64,000 nt of DNA from Exiguobacterium sp. s48 (GTDB taxonomy: Bacteria; Bacillota; Bacilli; Exiguobacteriales; Exiguobacteriaceae). Shown here one piece after another: positions 33,878 through 43,796 of the stretch. Made by a program: the position numbers and the translations under genes. How positions within the stretch are numbered: the first letter of the stretch is position 1; every line of letters starts with the position of its first letter. The stretch covers positions 48,423 through 112,422 of the forward strand of contig NZ_JACSKC010000004.1 of NCBI RefSeq assembly GCF_018617395.1, read 5' to 3'. The notes beneath the pieces are model-generated. The model saw nothing but the letters and a program-made list of their open reading frames with translations, did not search any database and was not told the origin of the DNA.

Positions 33878-34322
33878 TTACTCGCTTAAGCGTCCATCAT
33901 CATTCCATTGCCCGTACATCTCATATGCTTTCGTTTTCTCAATCAGTTTATCGAGTGGTCTCAAATACGTCTCTCGTTCTTCGCGGACACTTTGAATCGT
34001 ATCAATCCGAATACGGCGATACAATTCAGGAAAGTCCATGATCGGACAGAACACGTAATCCACGGTCATCAATCAAATCAAGTCGCTACAATCGACGAAC
34101 GCGTTCTTTATTCAGTTCGATCCTGTTGCCCCGTTTTCGTCTCGGTGAGAAGCGCTGAGTTAATTCTCCGTCAGCCATCTTTTTCGCAATCCTATCAATC
34201 CATCTAAAGCATAATACTTCTTCTGAATCATCTAAACACAGCAAGCTTTTATTACTCTCCTCCCAACCCGCAAACAACCAACAAAAGGATTTCCGGGCAC
34301 TTTTGAATTTACCGCTTTGCAT
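33878..34322 (-). pseudogene. Broken YdeI/OmdA-family gene
   Basis: Two ORFs in different frames give the two ends of one protein. The upstream part (34322-34086) has VLCFRWIDRIAKK and RFSPRRKRGNRIELNKERVRRL, matching the family's LCFGWIDS...RF-S/T-P-R-K...N-x-E-R region. The downstream part (34072-33878) has ELYRRIRIDTIQ and EMYGQWNDDGRL, matching the family's C-terminus as I remember it. The middle third and the frame are lost. The gene lies at the left edge of the AT-rich insertion. Confidence 0.65.
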
Positions 34323-34422
34323 AATTTTCCCAGTATCAAAATTAGTTAATTATAGAAATAAAGCCATATAGCTCTTGCAAATCTCTATGTGTTTGTAATA
34401 TCTCCCATCCATCAAAATAATT

Positions 34423-34431
34423 TGATACAAT
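34423..34431 (+). promoter_or_regulatory. Extended -10 promoter of hamAB
   Basis: TGATACAAT (TG-n-TACAAT) lies 44 bases before the hamA start, in AT-rich sequence. There is no strong -35. Confidence 0.45.
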
Positions 34432-34474
34432 TAATGAAATAGAGTTTTCACATATGTATAAAGGATGATTATCA

Positions 34475-35302
34475 ATGACATTGACTTCGCCACCCCACAT
34501 GAAATGGTTTGTAAATTCGGGTAATAACATATCAACACCTGATGGAAATAATATTGAAATTTGGGTTTTAGATTATGCTCTTGACGATGTAATTTTATCA
34601 AGTTGGGCAAAGCATTTCCGAACACATTATTGTTTAGATGAAGAAATTGACTTTTTACGAGAAGGCTACGGATATTCAAGAGCAGATTACTTAAATAAAA
34701 TAAAGTTTCCAGATATATCTATTTCTCCAGGACCAAGTATACGCTCTGGAGACTTTAGTGAAATACTCGTTAGTGATTATTTAGAATACATATTAGGTTA
34801 TTGGGTGCCACGTACTAGATATGGCTCTAAAGTAGTGAGGAATGAATCTTCTAAAGGCTGTGATACGTTAGCCTTTAAAATTGTTAATCCCAAAAAAGAT
34901 ACGCCCGAGGATACCCTTGCAATTTTTGAAGCTAAAGCTCAATTTTCTATTTCTCAAAAAAAAGCAAATCCGAGACTACAAGATGCAATAAACGATTCAA
35001 TAAAAGATGAAATAAGGAGAGCTGAATCTCTTAATGCTATTAAACAGCATTTGTTTGATAAAAAGAGTTTTGAAGAATCAAAACGAATAAATCGGTTTCA
35101 AAATCCAGTCGACCGTCCATTTAAAGAGATTTCTGGAGCTGCAGCTTTATTTTCTTCACATTTATTTGATTCTGATCTAATATCTCAGAGTTCGGTTGAG
35201 CACCATCCAAATCACAAAAACTTGAAGCTAATTGTTATTCACGGCGAAAATATGATGGCCTTAGTTCATGAGTTGTATAGGAGAGCTGCAGATGAAGCCT
35301 GA
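34475..35302 (+). CDS. hamA: Hachiman defence protein HamA (DUF1837 nuclease-like)
   Basis: A 275-aa protein with the DUF1837 pattern: WAKHFRTHYC (about 45), a run of conserved Tyr/Ser/Arg, PGPSIRSGDFSEILVSDYLE (about 88-107), YWVPRTRYGSKV and RNESSKGCDTLAF. D130 and E152-A-K154 (FEAKAQF) form a PD-(D/E)xK-like active site. HamA is the effector nuclease of the Hachiman anti-phage system, held by the helicase HamB. AAAGGATG precedes the ATG. It overlaps hamB by 11 bases. Unlike its neighbours it is very AT-rich. Confidence 0.9.
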   Translation: MTLTSPPHMKWFVNSGNNISTPDGNNIEIWVLDYALDDVILSSWAKHFRTHYCLDEEIDFLREGYGYSRADYLNKIKFPDISISPGPSIRSGDFSEILVSDYLEYILGYWVPRTRYGSKVVRNESSKGCDTLAFKIVNPKKDTPEDTLAIFEAKAQFSISQKKANPRLQDAINDSIKDEIRRAESLNAIKQHLFDKKSFEESKRINRFQNPVDRPFKEISGAAALFSSHLFDSDLISQSSVEHHPNHKNLKLIVIHGENMMALVHELYRRAADEA

Positions 35303-38300
35303 TCAAATGTCAAAAAAAATGTTAGGGGTTACTCGCTCCAAAGCAAAATTATACGAGTATGATGTTGAAGAAAAGTATCACATTGATATCGTTAATGATC
35401 CAGCAGCATTATTTTCGATAACTATAGGCATATTAGGAGAGATTGCTGCTCATTATAATTCTGAAAGTCCTAATGACGAGTATCTAAACGAATTACGTCT
35501 AAATCTTCAGTTTTCTGCCCATTTTTTTGATTCCTATTTAAATACCCACCTCTCTGAAGAACTTAATAATTATCTTTTACTACTAGGTTCAGCTTCTTAT
35601 TACTTATGTGAGTTACCAGGAAGTTCAAAAGTTTTAGCAAGTCATATTGATAAGACAACCTTAGACCTAGATGCTTCTGAGTTAGACATTTTGTTAAGTT
35701 GGCTCCTTAATGGAGACTTTTCTGTTCAATTAAATACTCTAGAGGGAATTTATGGAGAAATTATAAAAATTTCAACTTTGCTGCAAATCTTTTTTGATTC
35801 AGGAAATCATGAAAATGAAATTTATAACTTGTTAGACTCTCTTCGTAAAAAAGCTTATAGTATGGGAACGTCTAGAGAATTACTTTTTGCTGATATCATT
35901 AGTGCTGTAACTAAAAAAAAGATAAATAATTCCACTTGGAAATGTTTACCTTATTATTCCGGAATCTCATTAGATGAATGGGGACCTATTCTAAAAAAGA
36001 AAGAATTCATATCAGAATTATGGCCTGCTCAACATTTATTAGGTGAGAATAATGTTTTTAAAGGACAGTCTGCCGTCATTCAATTTCCTACGAGCGCAGG
36101 GAAGACGAAAGCAGTAGAAATTATCATTCGAAGCCGCTTCCTAAAACAGAGAACGTCTTTAGCTGTAATAATTGCGCCCTTTAAAGCTCTATGTCATGAG
36201 ATATGTAATACGCTCAACAATGCTTTTAAAGATGATAATATTCACATAAACGAGTTATCTGATAACCTTCAAATAGACTTTGATATCTCTTCAATATTTC
36301 GTAATGAACAAATAATGGTCGTTACCCCAGAAAAACTTTTATATATACTTCGAAATATTCCTCAATTATCTAAAAGGATAGATTTATTGATTTATGATGA
36401 AGGCCATCAATTTGACAATGGTACCAGAGGTATTAATTATGAATTACTTTTAGCTTCACTAAAAAAAATGATTTCAAAAGATACACAACAAATATTGATA
36501 TCAGCAGTAATTAGTAACGCAGAAGAAGTAGGAATTTGGCTAAATGGAGACAATAATAAAACTATTCCTGGATCAAATCTTTCTCCAACTTATCGTACTG
36601 TAGCCTTTGCAAGCTGGCTTGATCGCCTAGGTAGACTTGAATTTGTAAACACGGATAATCCTGAAGAAAATGAATTCTTTCTCCCTAGAATCATAGAAGG
36701 ACAGCAACTTAACTTAAAAGGCAAAGAAACTAAAGAACGTGTTTTTCCTGAAAAAAGTGACAGCAATTCTATTGCTTTATATTTGGGTTTGAAACTTGTG
36801 CCCAAAGGAAGTATTGCAATTTTTTGCGGGAAGAAAACTACAGCCTCGAGTCTAGCCACTAAAATTATAGATGCATATAATCGTGGACTAATTTTAAAAC
36901 ACCCTATTGATTTTTCCGATAAAGAAGAAGTGAATAAACTACATTATTTACATACTTGCCATCTTGGTTTGAACGAATCCATAACTAAATGTGCTTCAAT
37001 AGGGATTTTTACACACCACGGAAGCATTCCGCATGGTATTAGAATCGCTATAGAACATGCTATGTCGGAAAATTTAGCTAAATTTGTGATTTGTACCTCT
37101 ACTCTAACTCAAGGGGTTAACCTCCCAATCAGGTACCTCATTGTTGCAACTCTTCAACAAGGAAGCGAAAGGATTAAAGTACGTGATTTCCATAATTTAA
37201 TGGGTCGTGTTGGACGTTCAGGTATGCATACTGAAGGAAGTATTATTTTTTCAAACCCTGCTATCTATGACAAACGAACTGTAAGAAATGAAAAATGGCG
37301 TTGGGAAGAAGTCAAGAAGCTCTTGACCATCGAAGAGTCGGAACCTTGTGGAAGTTCAATATTAACAATTTTTGATCCACTTCTGAGTGATAATAAAAAG
37401 GTGATTCATGAAATCGATTTTGAAAAAATTATTGTAACTTACTTTCAGAACCCCTCTCAAATTTTCAGTGGACTCGAGGAAATCGCAAATAACAAGGAAG
37501 GGTTCTCTATAGAAAACCTTAGTAGGCAGATGTATTTTAAAATAAATACAATTACAGGAATAGAAAGCTATTTGATGACGAATTGGGAAGAAAGTGAAAT
37601 GAATGAGCATGAAATAATTGAACTTGCTAAAGAAACATTGGCTTATTCTTTGGCAAATGATGAAGTAAAAGAAAAAATTCTGACCCTGTTTTTAATAATT
37701 TCAAATCACATTTCAATAAACGTTCCTGAAAATTCGAAAAAAAAGTTATTTGGAAAGATGTTATATGGAGTAAAGAATTCTATAGAAATTGAAACTTGGA
37801 CTCTTCAAAATTTAGAAATACTAAAAAAGTGTAGTAGTATAGATGAAATTATTTATACAATGTGGTCATTATTATCAAAAAATATTAATAATCTCACTTT
37901 TATAAAAGTTAATCCTTCTGACGTTTTACCTGAGATTGTTATAGGTTGGCTACAAGGAAAATCATTTGCCGATTTACATGAATTATTGAACACAAAAGAA
38001 GTCAAACTTAAAAGTAAAGTACGAGAAACCAACTTTAAGATAGAACAAGTGGTAGAGTTATGTGAAAATGCGTTTTCATACGAGGGTATGCTCCTTGTCG
38101 GGGCTGTGGCAGAAATAATTGAAAATCTACCAGACGATTCAAATAAAAATGTTCATGATGAATTAAGAATATTACAAAAAAGGCTGAAGTACGGTCTTCC
38201 CACGCTACAAAGTATCATGTTTTATGAACTAGGGTTTGCAGACCGTATTGTTGCCCAAGAACTTGGTTATCTTTCAAACAGATTAGGCTTTCCTAACAAA

Positions 38301-38411
38301 CGTAAAAATGTTTTGATTGATAGTCTAAATAAGTACTCAAATGAGTATAAAAAAATTCTCCTTAAATATCCCGCTTATTTTACTATAGTGTTTAATAATT
38401 TGAACAAGTAA
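35292..38411 (+). CDS. hamB: Hachiman defence protein HamB (superfamily 2 helicase)
   Basis: A 1039-aa DExH helicase. Walker A is TSAGKT (about 267-272) in VIQFPTSAGKTKAV; motif II is DEGH (369-372); motif III-like ISAVIS; motif VI GRVGRSG (about 638-644) after STLTQGVNLP. About 250 N-terminal and 400 C-terminal residues are helical and unrecognised, as in HamB. The ATG at 35292 follows AGGAGA inside hamA; the overlap implies coupled translation. HamB senses aberrant DNA and releases HamA. It is AT-rich throughout, pointing to recent transfer. Confidence 0.9.
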   Translation: MKPDQMSKKMLGVTRSKAKLYEYDVEEKYHIDIVNDPAALFSITIGILGEIAAHYNSESPNDEYLNELRLNLQFSAHFFDSYLNTHLSEELNNYLLLLGSASYYLCELPGSSKVLASHIDKTTLDLDASELDILLSWLLNGDFSVQLNTLEGIYGEIIKISTLLQIFFDSGNHENEIYNLLDSLRKKAYSMGTSRELLFADIISAVTKKKINNSTWKCLPYYSGISLDEWGPILKKKEFISELWPAQHLLGENNVFKGQSAVIQFPTSAGKTKAVEIIIRSRFLKQRTSLAVIIAPFKALCHEICNTLNNAFKDDNIHINELSDNLQIDFDISSIFRNEQIMVVTPEKLLYILRNIPQLSKRIDLLIYDEGHQFDNGTRGINYELLLASLKKMISKDTQQILISAVISNAEEVGIWLNGDNNKTIPGSNLSPTYRTVAFASWLDRLGRLEFVNTDNPEENEFFLPRIIEGQQLNLKGKETKERVFPEKSDSNSIALYLGLKLVPKGSIAIFCGKKTTASSLATKIIDAYNRGLILKHPIDFSDKEEVNKLHYLHTCHLGLNESITKCASIGIFTHHGSIPHGIRIAIEHAMSENLAKFVICTSTLTQGVNLPIRYLIVATLQQGSERIKVRDFHNLMGRVGRSGMHTEGSIIFSNPAIYDKRTVRNEKWRWEEVKKLLTIEESEPCGSSILTIFDPLLSDNKKVIHEIDFEKIIVTYFQNPSQIFSGLEEIANNKEGFSIENLSRQMYFKINTITGIESYLMTNWEESEMNEHEIIELAKETLAYSLANDEVKEKILTLFLIISNHISINVPENSKKKLFGKMLYGVKNSIEIETWTLQNLEILKKCSSIDEIIYTMWSLLSKNINNLTFIKVNPSDVLPEIVIGWLQGKSFADLHELLNTKEVKLKSKVRETNFKIEQVVELCENAFSYEGMLLVGAVAEIIENLPDDSNKNVHDELRILQKRLKYGLPTLQSIMFYELGFADRIVAQELGYLSNRLGFPNKRKNVLIDSLNKYSNEYKKILLKYPAYFTIVFNNLNK

Positions 38412-38420
38412 GTATAGAAA

Positions 38421-38468
38421 AGCGAAAGAAGGTAGTGACTATCCGGCCACTGCCTTCTTTCGCTATTT
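38421..38468 (+). terminator. Terminator of the Hachiman operon
   Basis: AGCGAAAGAAGG (38421-38432) with CCTTCTTTCGCT (38453-38464), extended by AGTG/CACT inside, then ATTTTC. Confidence 0.85.
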
Positions 38469-38547
38469 TCTTAGTTGTTAAAAATGAAAATAATTATACT
38501 TTATCTATCTTCAAACCAAAAATCAATAACTGTGGTTAGCAAGTGAC

Positions 38548-40185
<1,638 letters not shown>

Positions 40186-40221
40186 TCATTTCCCCCTAAA
40201 AAAGTTTTTGAATAATGGTGC

Positions 40222-40506
40222 TTAGCCTACGATTGCGAGAATATCGCTCTCGCGAACGATTAAGTACTCTTTTCCATCATGCTTCACTTCGGTACCTGCG
40301 TACTTCGAGTAGATGACCAAATCATTTTCTTTCACGTCGAGATCGATGCGCTTGCCTTCGTCCGTCACGCGGCCTGTTCCGACTGCGACGACTTTCCCTT
40401 GTTGCGGCTTTTCTTTCGCCGTATCAGGAAGCACGATGCCCCCGATCGTCTTTTCTTCTTTCTCCACGACTTCGATGATGACACGATCGCCTAGTGGTTT
40501 TAACAT
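40222..40506 (-). CDS. groES: Co-chaperonin GroES (HSP10)
   Basis: The 94-aa co-chaperonin: [20 protein letters not shown] start, mobile loop [17 protein letters not shown] (about 19-35) with the I-V-L tip that docks on GroEL, and [17 protein letters not shown]. Full length. GGAGGAGGG precedes the ATG. First gene of groESL, with sigma-A promoter and CIRCE directly upstream. Confidence 0.99.
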   Translation of the reverse strand: MLKPLGDRVIIEVVEKEEKTIGGIVLPDTAKEKPQQGKVVAVGTGRVTDEGKRIDLDVKENDLVIYSKYAGTEVKHDGKEYLIVRESDILAIVG

Positions 40507-40555
40507 GGAAAAACCCTCCTCCGAATATGAATGATGTAATGTGTATCGTAAGGTT

Positions 40556-40582
40556 TTAGCACTCAGTTAAAAGGAGTGCTAA
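40556..40582. promoter_or_regulatory. CIRCE element (HrcA operator)
   Basis: TTAGCACTC (40556-40564), nine-base spacer, GAGTGCTAA (40574-40582): an exact match to the CIRCE consensus. HrcA binds it to repress groESL until heat shock. Confidence 0.98.
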
Positions 40583-40590
40583 CACTGATT

Positions 40591-40619
40591 AGTGTAGTAT
40601 GTGTCGATAAAAAAATCAA
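40591..40619 (-). promoter_or_regulatory. Sigma-A promoter of groESL
   Basis: On the - strand: -35 TTGATT (40619-40614), 17-base spacer, -10 TACACT (40596-40591), directly upstream of CIRCE. Confidence 0.8.
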
Positions 40620-40667
40620 GGGGGATACATTAAAAAATGCTCTTACTCGCGGTCAAGAGAACTTATT

Positions 40668-40676
40668 TGTTACAAT
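40668..40676 (+). promoter_or_regulatory. Extended -10 promoter of the CPBP gene
   Basis: TGTTACAAT (TG-n-TACAAT) is 44 bases before the start of the CPBP protease gene. Confidence 0.45.
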
Positions 40677-40719
40677 GAAAAAAAGGTAGGTTCACTCTTA
40701 TGATTAAGGACGTGTTGAA

Positions 40720-41415
40720 TTGGCTACACTAAACTCAAACCAATCGATAAATACCCGTTTTTCGATGGCGCCTAACATTCGTCTCCGGCACCTCACCCCG
40801 ATTTTACTATATGCGTTCGTCCAACTGTTCCCGCTCGTCATTAGTGAAGTACGGCCGGAATGGTTGACGGAAACGTTCGTCGGGCTCTGGCTAGCCATCG
40901 GATTCGGTGTAACGATTGTTCTGTCGATCTTGCTCATCTGGCCAGACTTGAAACAATACAAAGCCCAAGGTATCCAGTCGAACTTGAACGACACGGTCAA
41001 ATGGATCGGGCTCGGGATTTTGATGCAATACGGGCTCGTCATCGTGGCGAACTTGATTGAGACGGCCATCTCTGGTGAACTGGTCGAGTCGATGAACACA
41101 CAAAACATCGCCGAGATGGTGGAAGTCATTCCACTTATGATTTTGCCAGTCGTCTTACTCGGACCGATCATCGAAGAGATTCTCTTCCGTCATATTTTGT
41201 TCGGGAACTTGAACGCGCGCTTCGGTTTCTGGATTGCCTTTGGTGTCAGTTCGATTCTATTCGCACTCATCCACCAAGATAATCGGTTCCTCGTGTATAT
41301 CGCGATGAGTTTTGCATTCTCGTACGCATATGCGAAGACAAGACGATTGATCGTTCCAATCGCCATCCACGCGTTTAACAACGCGCTCGTGATGCTCGTA
41401 CTATTTTTAATGTAG
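40720..41415 (+). CDS. CPBP-family intramembrane metalloprotease (YdiL-like)
   Basis: A 231-aa multi-helix membrane protein of the CAAX protease/bacteriocin-processing family. The metal and active-site motifs are all present: EEILFRHILFG (E-E-x(3)-R), ALIHQDN (F/A-x(3)-H) and AIHAFNNA (H-x(3)-N). It corresponds in place to B. subtilis YdiL, beside groES. The TTG start at 40720 is nine bases after AAGGA; a later ATG lacks a ribosome site. Cellular substrate unknown. Confidence 0.88.
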   Translation: MATLNSNQSINTRFSMAPNIRLRHLTPILLYAFVQLFPLVISEVRPEWLTETFVGLWLAIGFGVTIVLSILLIWPDLKQYKAQGIQSNLNDTVKWIGLGILMQYGLVIVANLIETAISGELVESMNTQNIAEMVEVIPLMILPVVLLGPIIEEILFRHILFGNLNARFGFWIAFGVSSILFALIHQDNRFLVYIAMSFAFSYAYAKTRRLIVPIAIHAFNNALVMLVLFLM

Positions 41416-41431
41416 AAATGAGGTGGCAGTT

Positions 41432-41641
41432 ATGCCGCGACAATTAAAAGTGATGATGCTCTTCAGTCTATCGTTCGGTGTGTTGTTCACCGTCCTCGCG
41501 TACTTCTCGGTACAAGAGTACGGCTTCAGCTTCTGGACGTACTTTATCATCGCCGTCGCCGCTTACGACTTTTTCAAAGTGTATCAAATCTTGGCACTCG
41601 CCCGAAAAGTCAAAAAAGAAGGCACGGACAAATCCGCATAA
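41432..41641 (+). CDS. Small two-helix membrane protein (YdiK-like position)
   Basis: A 69-aa protein with two hydrophobic helices (about 5-27 and 31-50) and a basic end ARKVKKEGTDKSA. It sits 16 bases after the CPBP gene, the place of ydiK in Bacillus, which is also a small membrane protein. GAGGTGG precedes the ATG at 41432; the GTG at 41423 lies inside that ribosome site. A strong terminator follows. Confidence 0.7.
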   Translation: MPRQLKVMMLFSLSFGVLFTVLAYFSVQEYGFSFWTYFIIAVAAYDFFKVYQILALARKVKKEGTDKSA

Positions 41642-41643
41642 CG

Positions 41644-41676
41644 AAACCCCGAGCCTTACGAGCTCGGGGTTTTTCT
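41644..41676. terminator. Bidirectional terminator
   Basis: Perfect 11-base stem AAACCCCGAGC (41644-41654)/GCTCGGGGTTT (41662-41672) followed by TTTC, between convergent genes. Confidence 0.9.
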
Positions 41677-42057
41677 TATGGCTGTCACTTTCGATCGATT
41701 CTGTATTTCTTCTTGATAGACACTCCGAATGAGCAGTCCACGCAGACCGAACACCACACCTAACAATACATAAATGGCGTCAATCAGTAGGATATGTGGT
41801 TCATTCAAGAAGAAATTGATGATAATGCTAATGACCAGCATACCGTAAATCATAATGCTCATGAGTGTCGCATCGACCTGTCTCATGATTCTCTTCGTCA
41901 CCTTTTCCTCAAGTTTTTCAATCTCTTCGTGTCGATAACCATAAATCGCAAACCCTAGGCCAGTGATTGACAAGGCGACGAACTCACCATCCCATAGCGC
42001 GAACAAAAACAGTCCTACAAAAAAGACCATGAACCCAATGAGTAACTTCTTACGCAT
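41656..42057 (-). CDS. Small four-helix membrane protein, paralogue of the 45069 gene
   Basis: A 133-aa protein: two N-terminal helices (about 4-35), a charged segment HEEIEKLEEKVTKRIMRQ, two more helices (about 57-105), and LRGLLIRSVYQEEI. The charged middle and the L-R/I-R-A-L...Y-Q end are shared with the 129-aa protein at 45069. AAGGAGG precedes two adjacent ATGs; 42057 has the better spacing. It is transcribed after the SgrR-type gene and ends in a shared terminator. Function unknown. Confidence 0.75.
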   Translation of the reverse strand: MRKKLLIGFMVFFVGLFLFALWDGEFVALSITGLGFAIYGYRHEEIEKLEEKVTKRIMRQVDATLMSIMIYGMLVISIIINFFLNEPHILLIDAIYVLLGVVFGLRGLLIRSVYQEEIQNRSKVTAIRKTPSS

Positions 42058-42068
42058 CATATCCCTCC

Positions 42069-43694
42069 TTAAGATGGAATCCATAGTTTGGCAAAATCAA
42101 AGTAGCCGAACAAGTCGACACAGACGTCCTTCAACTCGACCGGGAACGGGATGGTTCGCTCCTCGTTATAGAGCGGGATGAAGTACGAATTTTCTTTCAA
42201 CTCGCGTTCGATCTCCCGGTGCAGCGGCAACCAGTCCTCAAACGGCAGGTCATCATATTGTCCAACCCGCTCCGTCATCCCCTCTATATAAGGGAACACT
42301 TTATGCGGGGGTGAGTACTCGTTCGTCATAAACTGTTCAAACCCGAGCGTGATGTTCCGCTCGAATACTTCACCATGAACGACCAAATCGACGTATTCAT
42401 AATACGTTTTGTCATGAATCGAATCTTTGAAGCTGATGGGCACGAACTCATATGCAATGCCGTGACGCGTCAACATCTCGGCAATCCAGTCGGTCGTATC
42501 ATTCGTGAAATCTGTCTGTTTGATGCGAATCGGTCGGTCGAATGTGACAGGTGTTCCTTCTGGAATGCGATACGTCTCGCTCATCGTTCCGAGAAAACCT
42601 CGGTCGTTCGGTGTTCTTCGCTCATTCAACGTCCCAATTTCCGGACGAATCTCCGCAATCAATCGATGCATATAATGCCGCGCTTCTTCATTGGCGAACA
42701 CACTATTCGGGTGACTGTTCAAGATGACAAGCCCGAACCCGGATGGTGTCGAGATGTGTCCAGTTTCTTTGGAATCTCTTGATGAGATGCGATACGTCGG
42801 ATCGTATCCGTCCGGCACTTTGATGAACTCGACCCGGTCCAAAAGCGCCCGCACCCCAAAATAATTCTCGAAGGCGAGAAGGACCGTCTTCTCCTTGTCA
42901 TGGCGATCCAATTGAAACGGCCCAGTCCCGACACTTCCTTTGGCGATACTCGTATGGATCATCGACAGTTTCGGGATGTACGAATTCCGTCGCCGGTCGA
43001 GCGTGACGTCGACGCGATACGTGCCGTTCGATGCGATATGCCGGACGTGCCGATACATATAGCGATACGCATCTGACTGAACGAGCATGCGCAGACTCTT
43101 CGTCACATCTTTACTCGTCATGAGCGACCCGTCATGGAAACGGACCCCTTTCCGAAGAAACAAGACGAGCGTACTCCCCTGCCATTCATAGTGATGCGCA
43201 AGTTCCCCCGTGACCTCCCCGGACGCGTCAATCATGAACAGACGATTGAAGACGTTCTGGACGAGGTGGGCACTGTGGATGTCAGCCGCCTCGAGCGGAT
43301 GTGTCGTCAAAAAGTGACGGCGTCGCGGGATGATGAGTGCATCGCTCGACGTTTGGACGTAACCGAACTTCTTCTCGAGCTGGCGCATGAACCGTCCTGC
43401 CTGCGCAGGCGACCAGTCCCACTCCAGTTGATTCGTCACTGCCTCGACCGACTCTTTCTCCATGCGGTCAAGCAACTGTTTTGCCAAATCACGCTCGACG
43501 TGTCGTAGCCATTCGAGACGCGTCAAATTTCCCCGTCCGCGTCCACTCGTATACGTGAGCCACCCTTCTTCTTGCCACCGTGCCAAATGACGCTTCGTCT
43601 GTTTCGGGCTTAAATGAATGGCTTCCGCCATATCGGAAATCGTGTACGCCCCATCCCGACACTCTTTCCACAATCGAAATAAATATGCATCCAC
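42069..43694 (-). CDS. sgrR: SgrR-type regulator: HTH plus solute-binding domain
   Basis: A 541-aa transcription factor. N-terminal SgrR_N winged HTH (about 1-115) with ISDMAEAIHLSPKQTKRHL; C-terminal domain (about 160-541) related to oligopeptide-binding proteins (SBP_bac_5), with LRKGVRFHDGSLMTSKDV and VGTGPFQLDRHDK. There is no signal peptide, so the binding domain is a cytoplasmic sensor, in SgrR's case of sugar-phosphate stress. The GTG start follows GGGGGGATG. Divergent from an MFS transporter, as in many Bacillales, which is its likely target. Confidence 0.9.
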   Translation of the reverse strand: MDAYLFRLWKECRDGAYTISDMAEAIHLSPKQTKRHLARWQEEGWLTYTSGRGRGNLTRLEWLRHVERDLAKQLLDRMEKESVEAVTNQLEWDWSPAQAGRFMRQLEKKFGYVQTSSDALIIPRRRHFLTTHPLEAADIHSAHLVQNVFNRLFMIDASGEVTGELAHHYEWQGSTLVLFLRKGVRFHDGSLMTSKDVTKSLRMLVQSDAYRYMYRHVRHIASNGTYRVDVTLDRRRNSYIPKLSMIHTSIAKGSVGTGPFQLDRHDKEKTVLLAFENYFGVRALLDRVEFIKVPDGYDPTYRISSRDSKETGHISTPSGFGLVILNSHPNSVFANEEARHYMHRLIAEIRPEIGTLNERRTPNDRGFLGTMSETYRIPEGTPVTFDRPIRIKQTDFTNDTTDWIAEMLTRHGIAYEFVPISFKDSIHDKTYYEYVDLVVHGEVFERNITLGFEQFMTNEYSPPHKVFPYIEGMTERVGQYDDLPFEDWLPLHREIERELKENSYFIPLYNEERTIPFPVELKDVCVDLFGYFDFAKLWIPS

Positions 43695-43796
43695 GTCACA
43701 TCCCCCCCTTAAAAGTGGACATCATTTCCCCATGTCGTCCATTTTTCAAATCTGTTGTCTTGTTTATCATACAGGTACAGAATGGAAGGTGACAAG

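Noticed and set aside
34325..38470. The AT-rich insertion as a prophage or transposon
   Set aside because: I found no integrase, transposase, terminal inverted repeats or clear target-site duplication at the edges; only the two Hachiman genes are inside.
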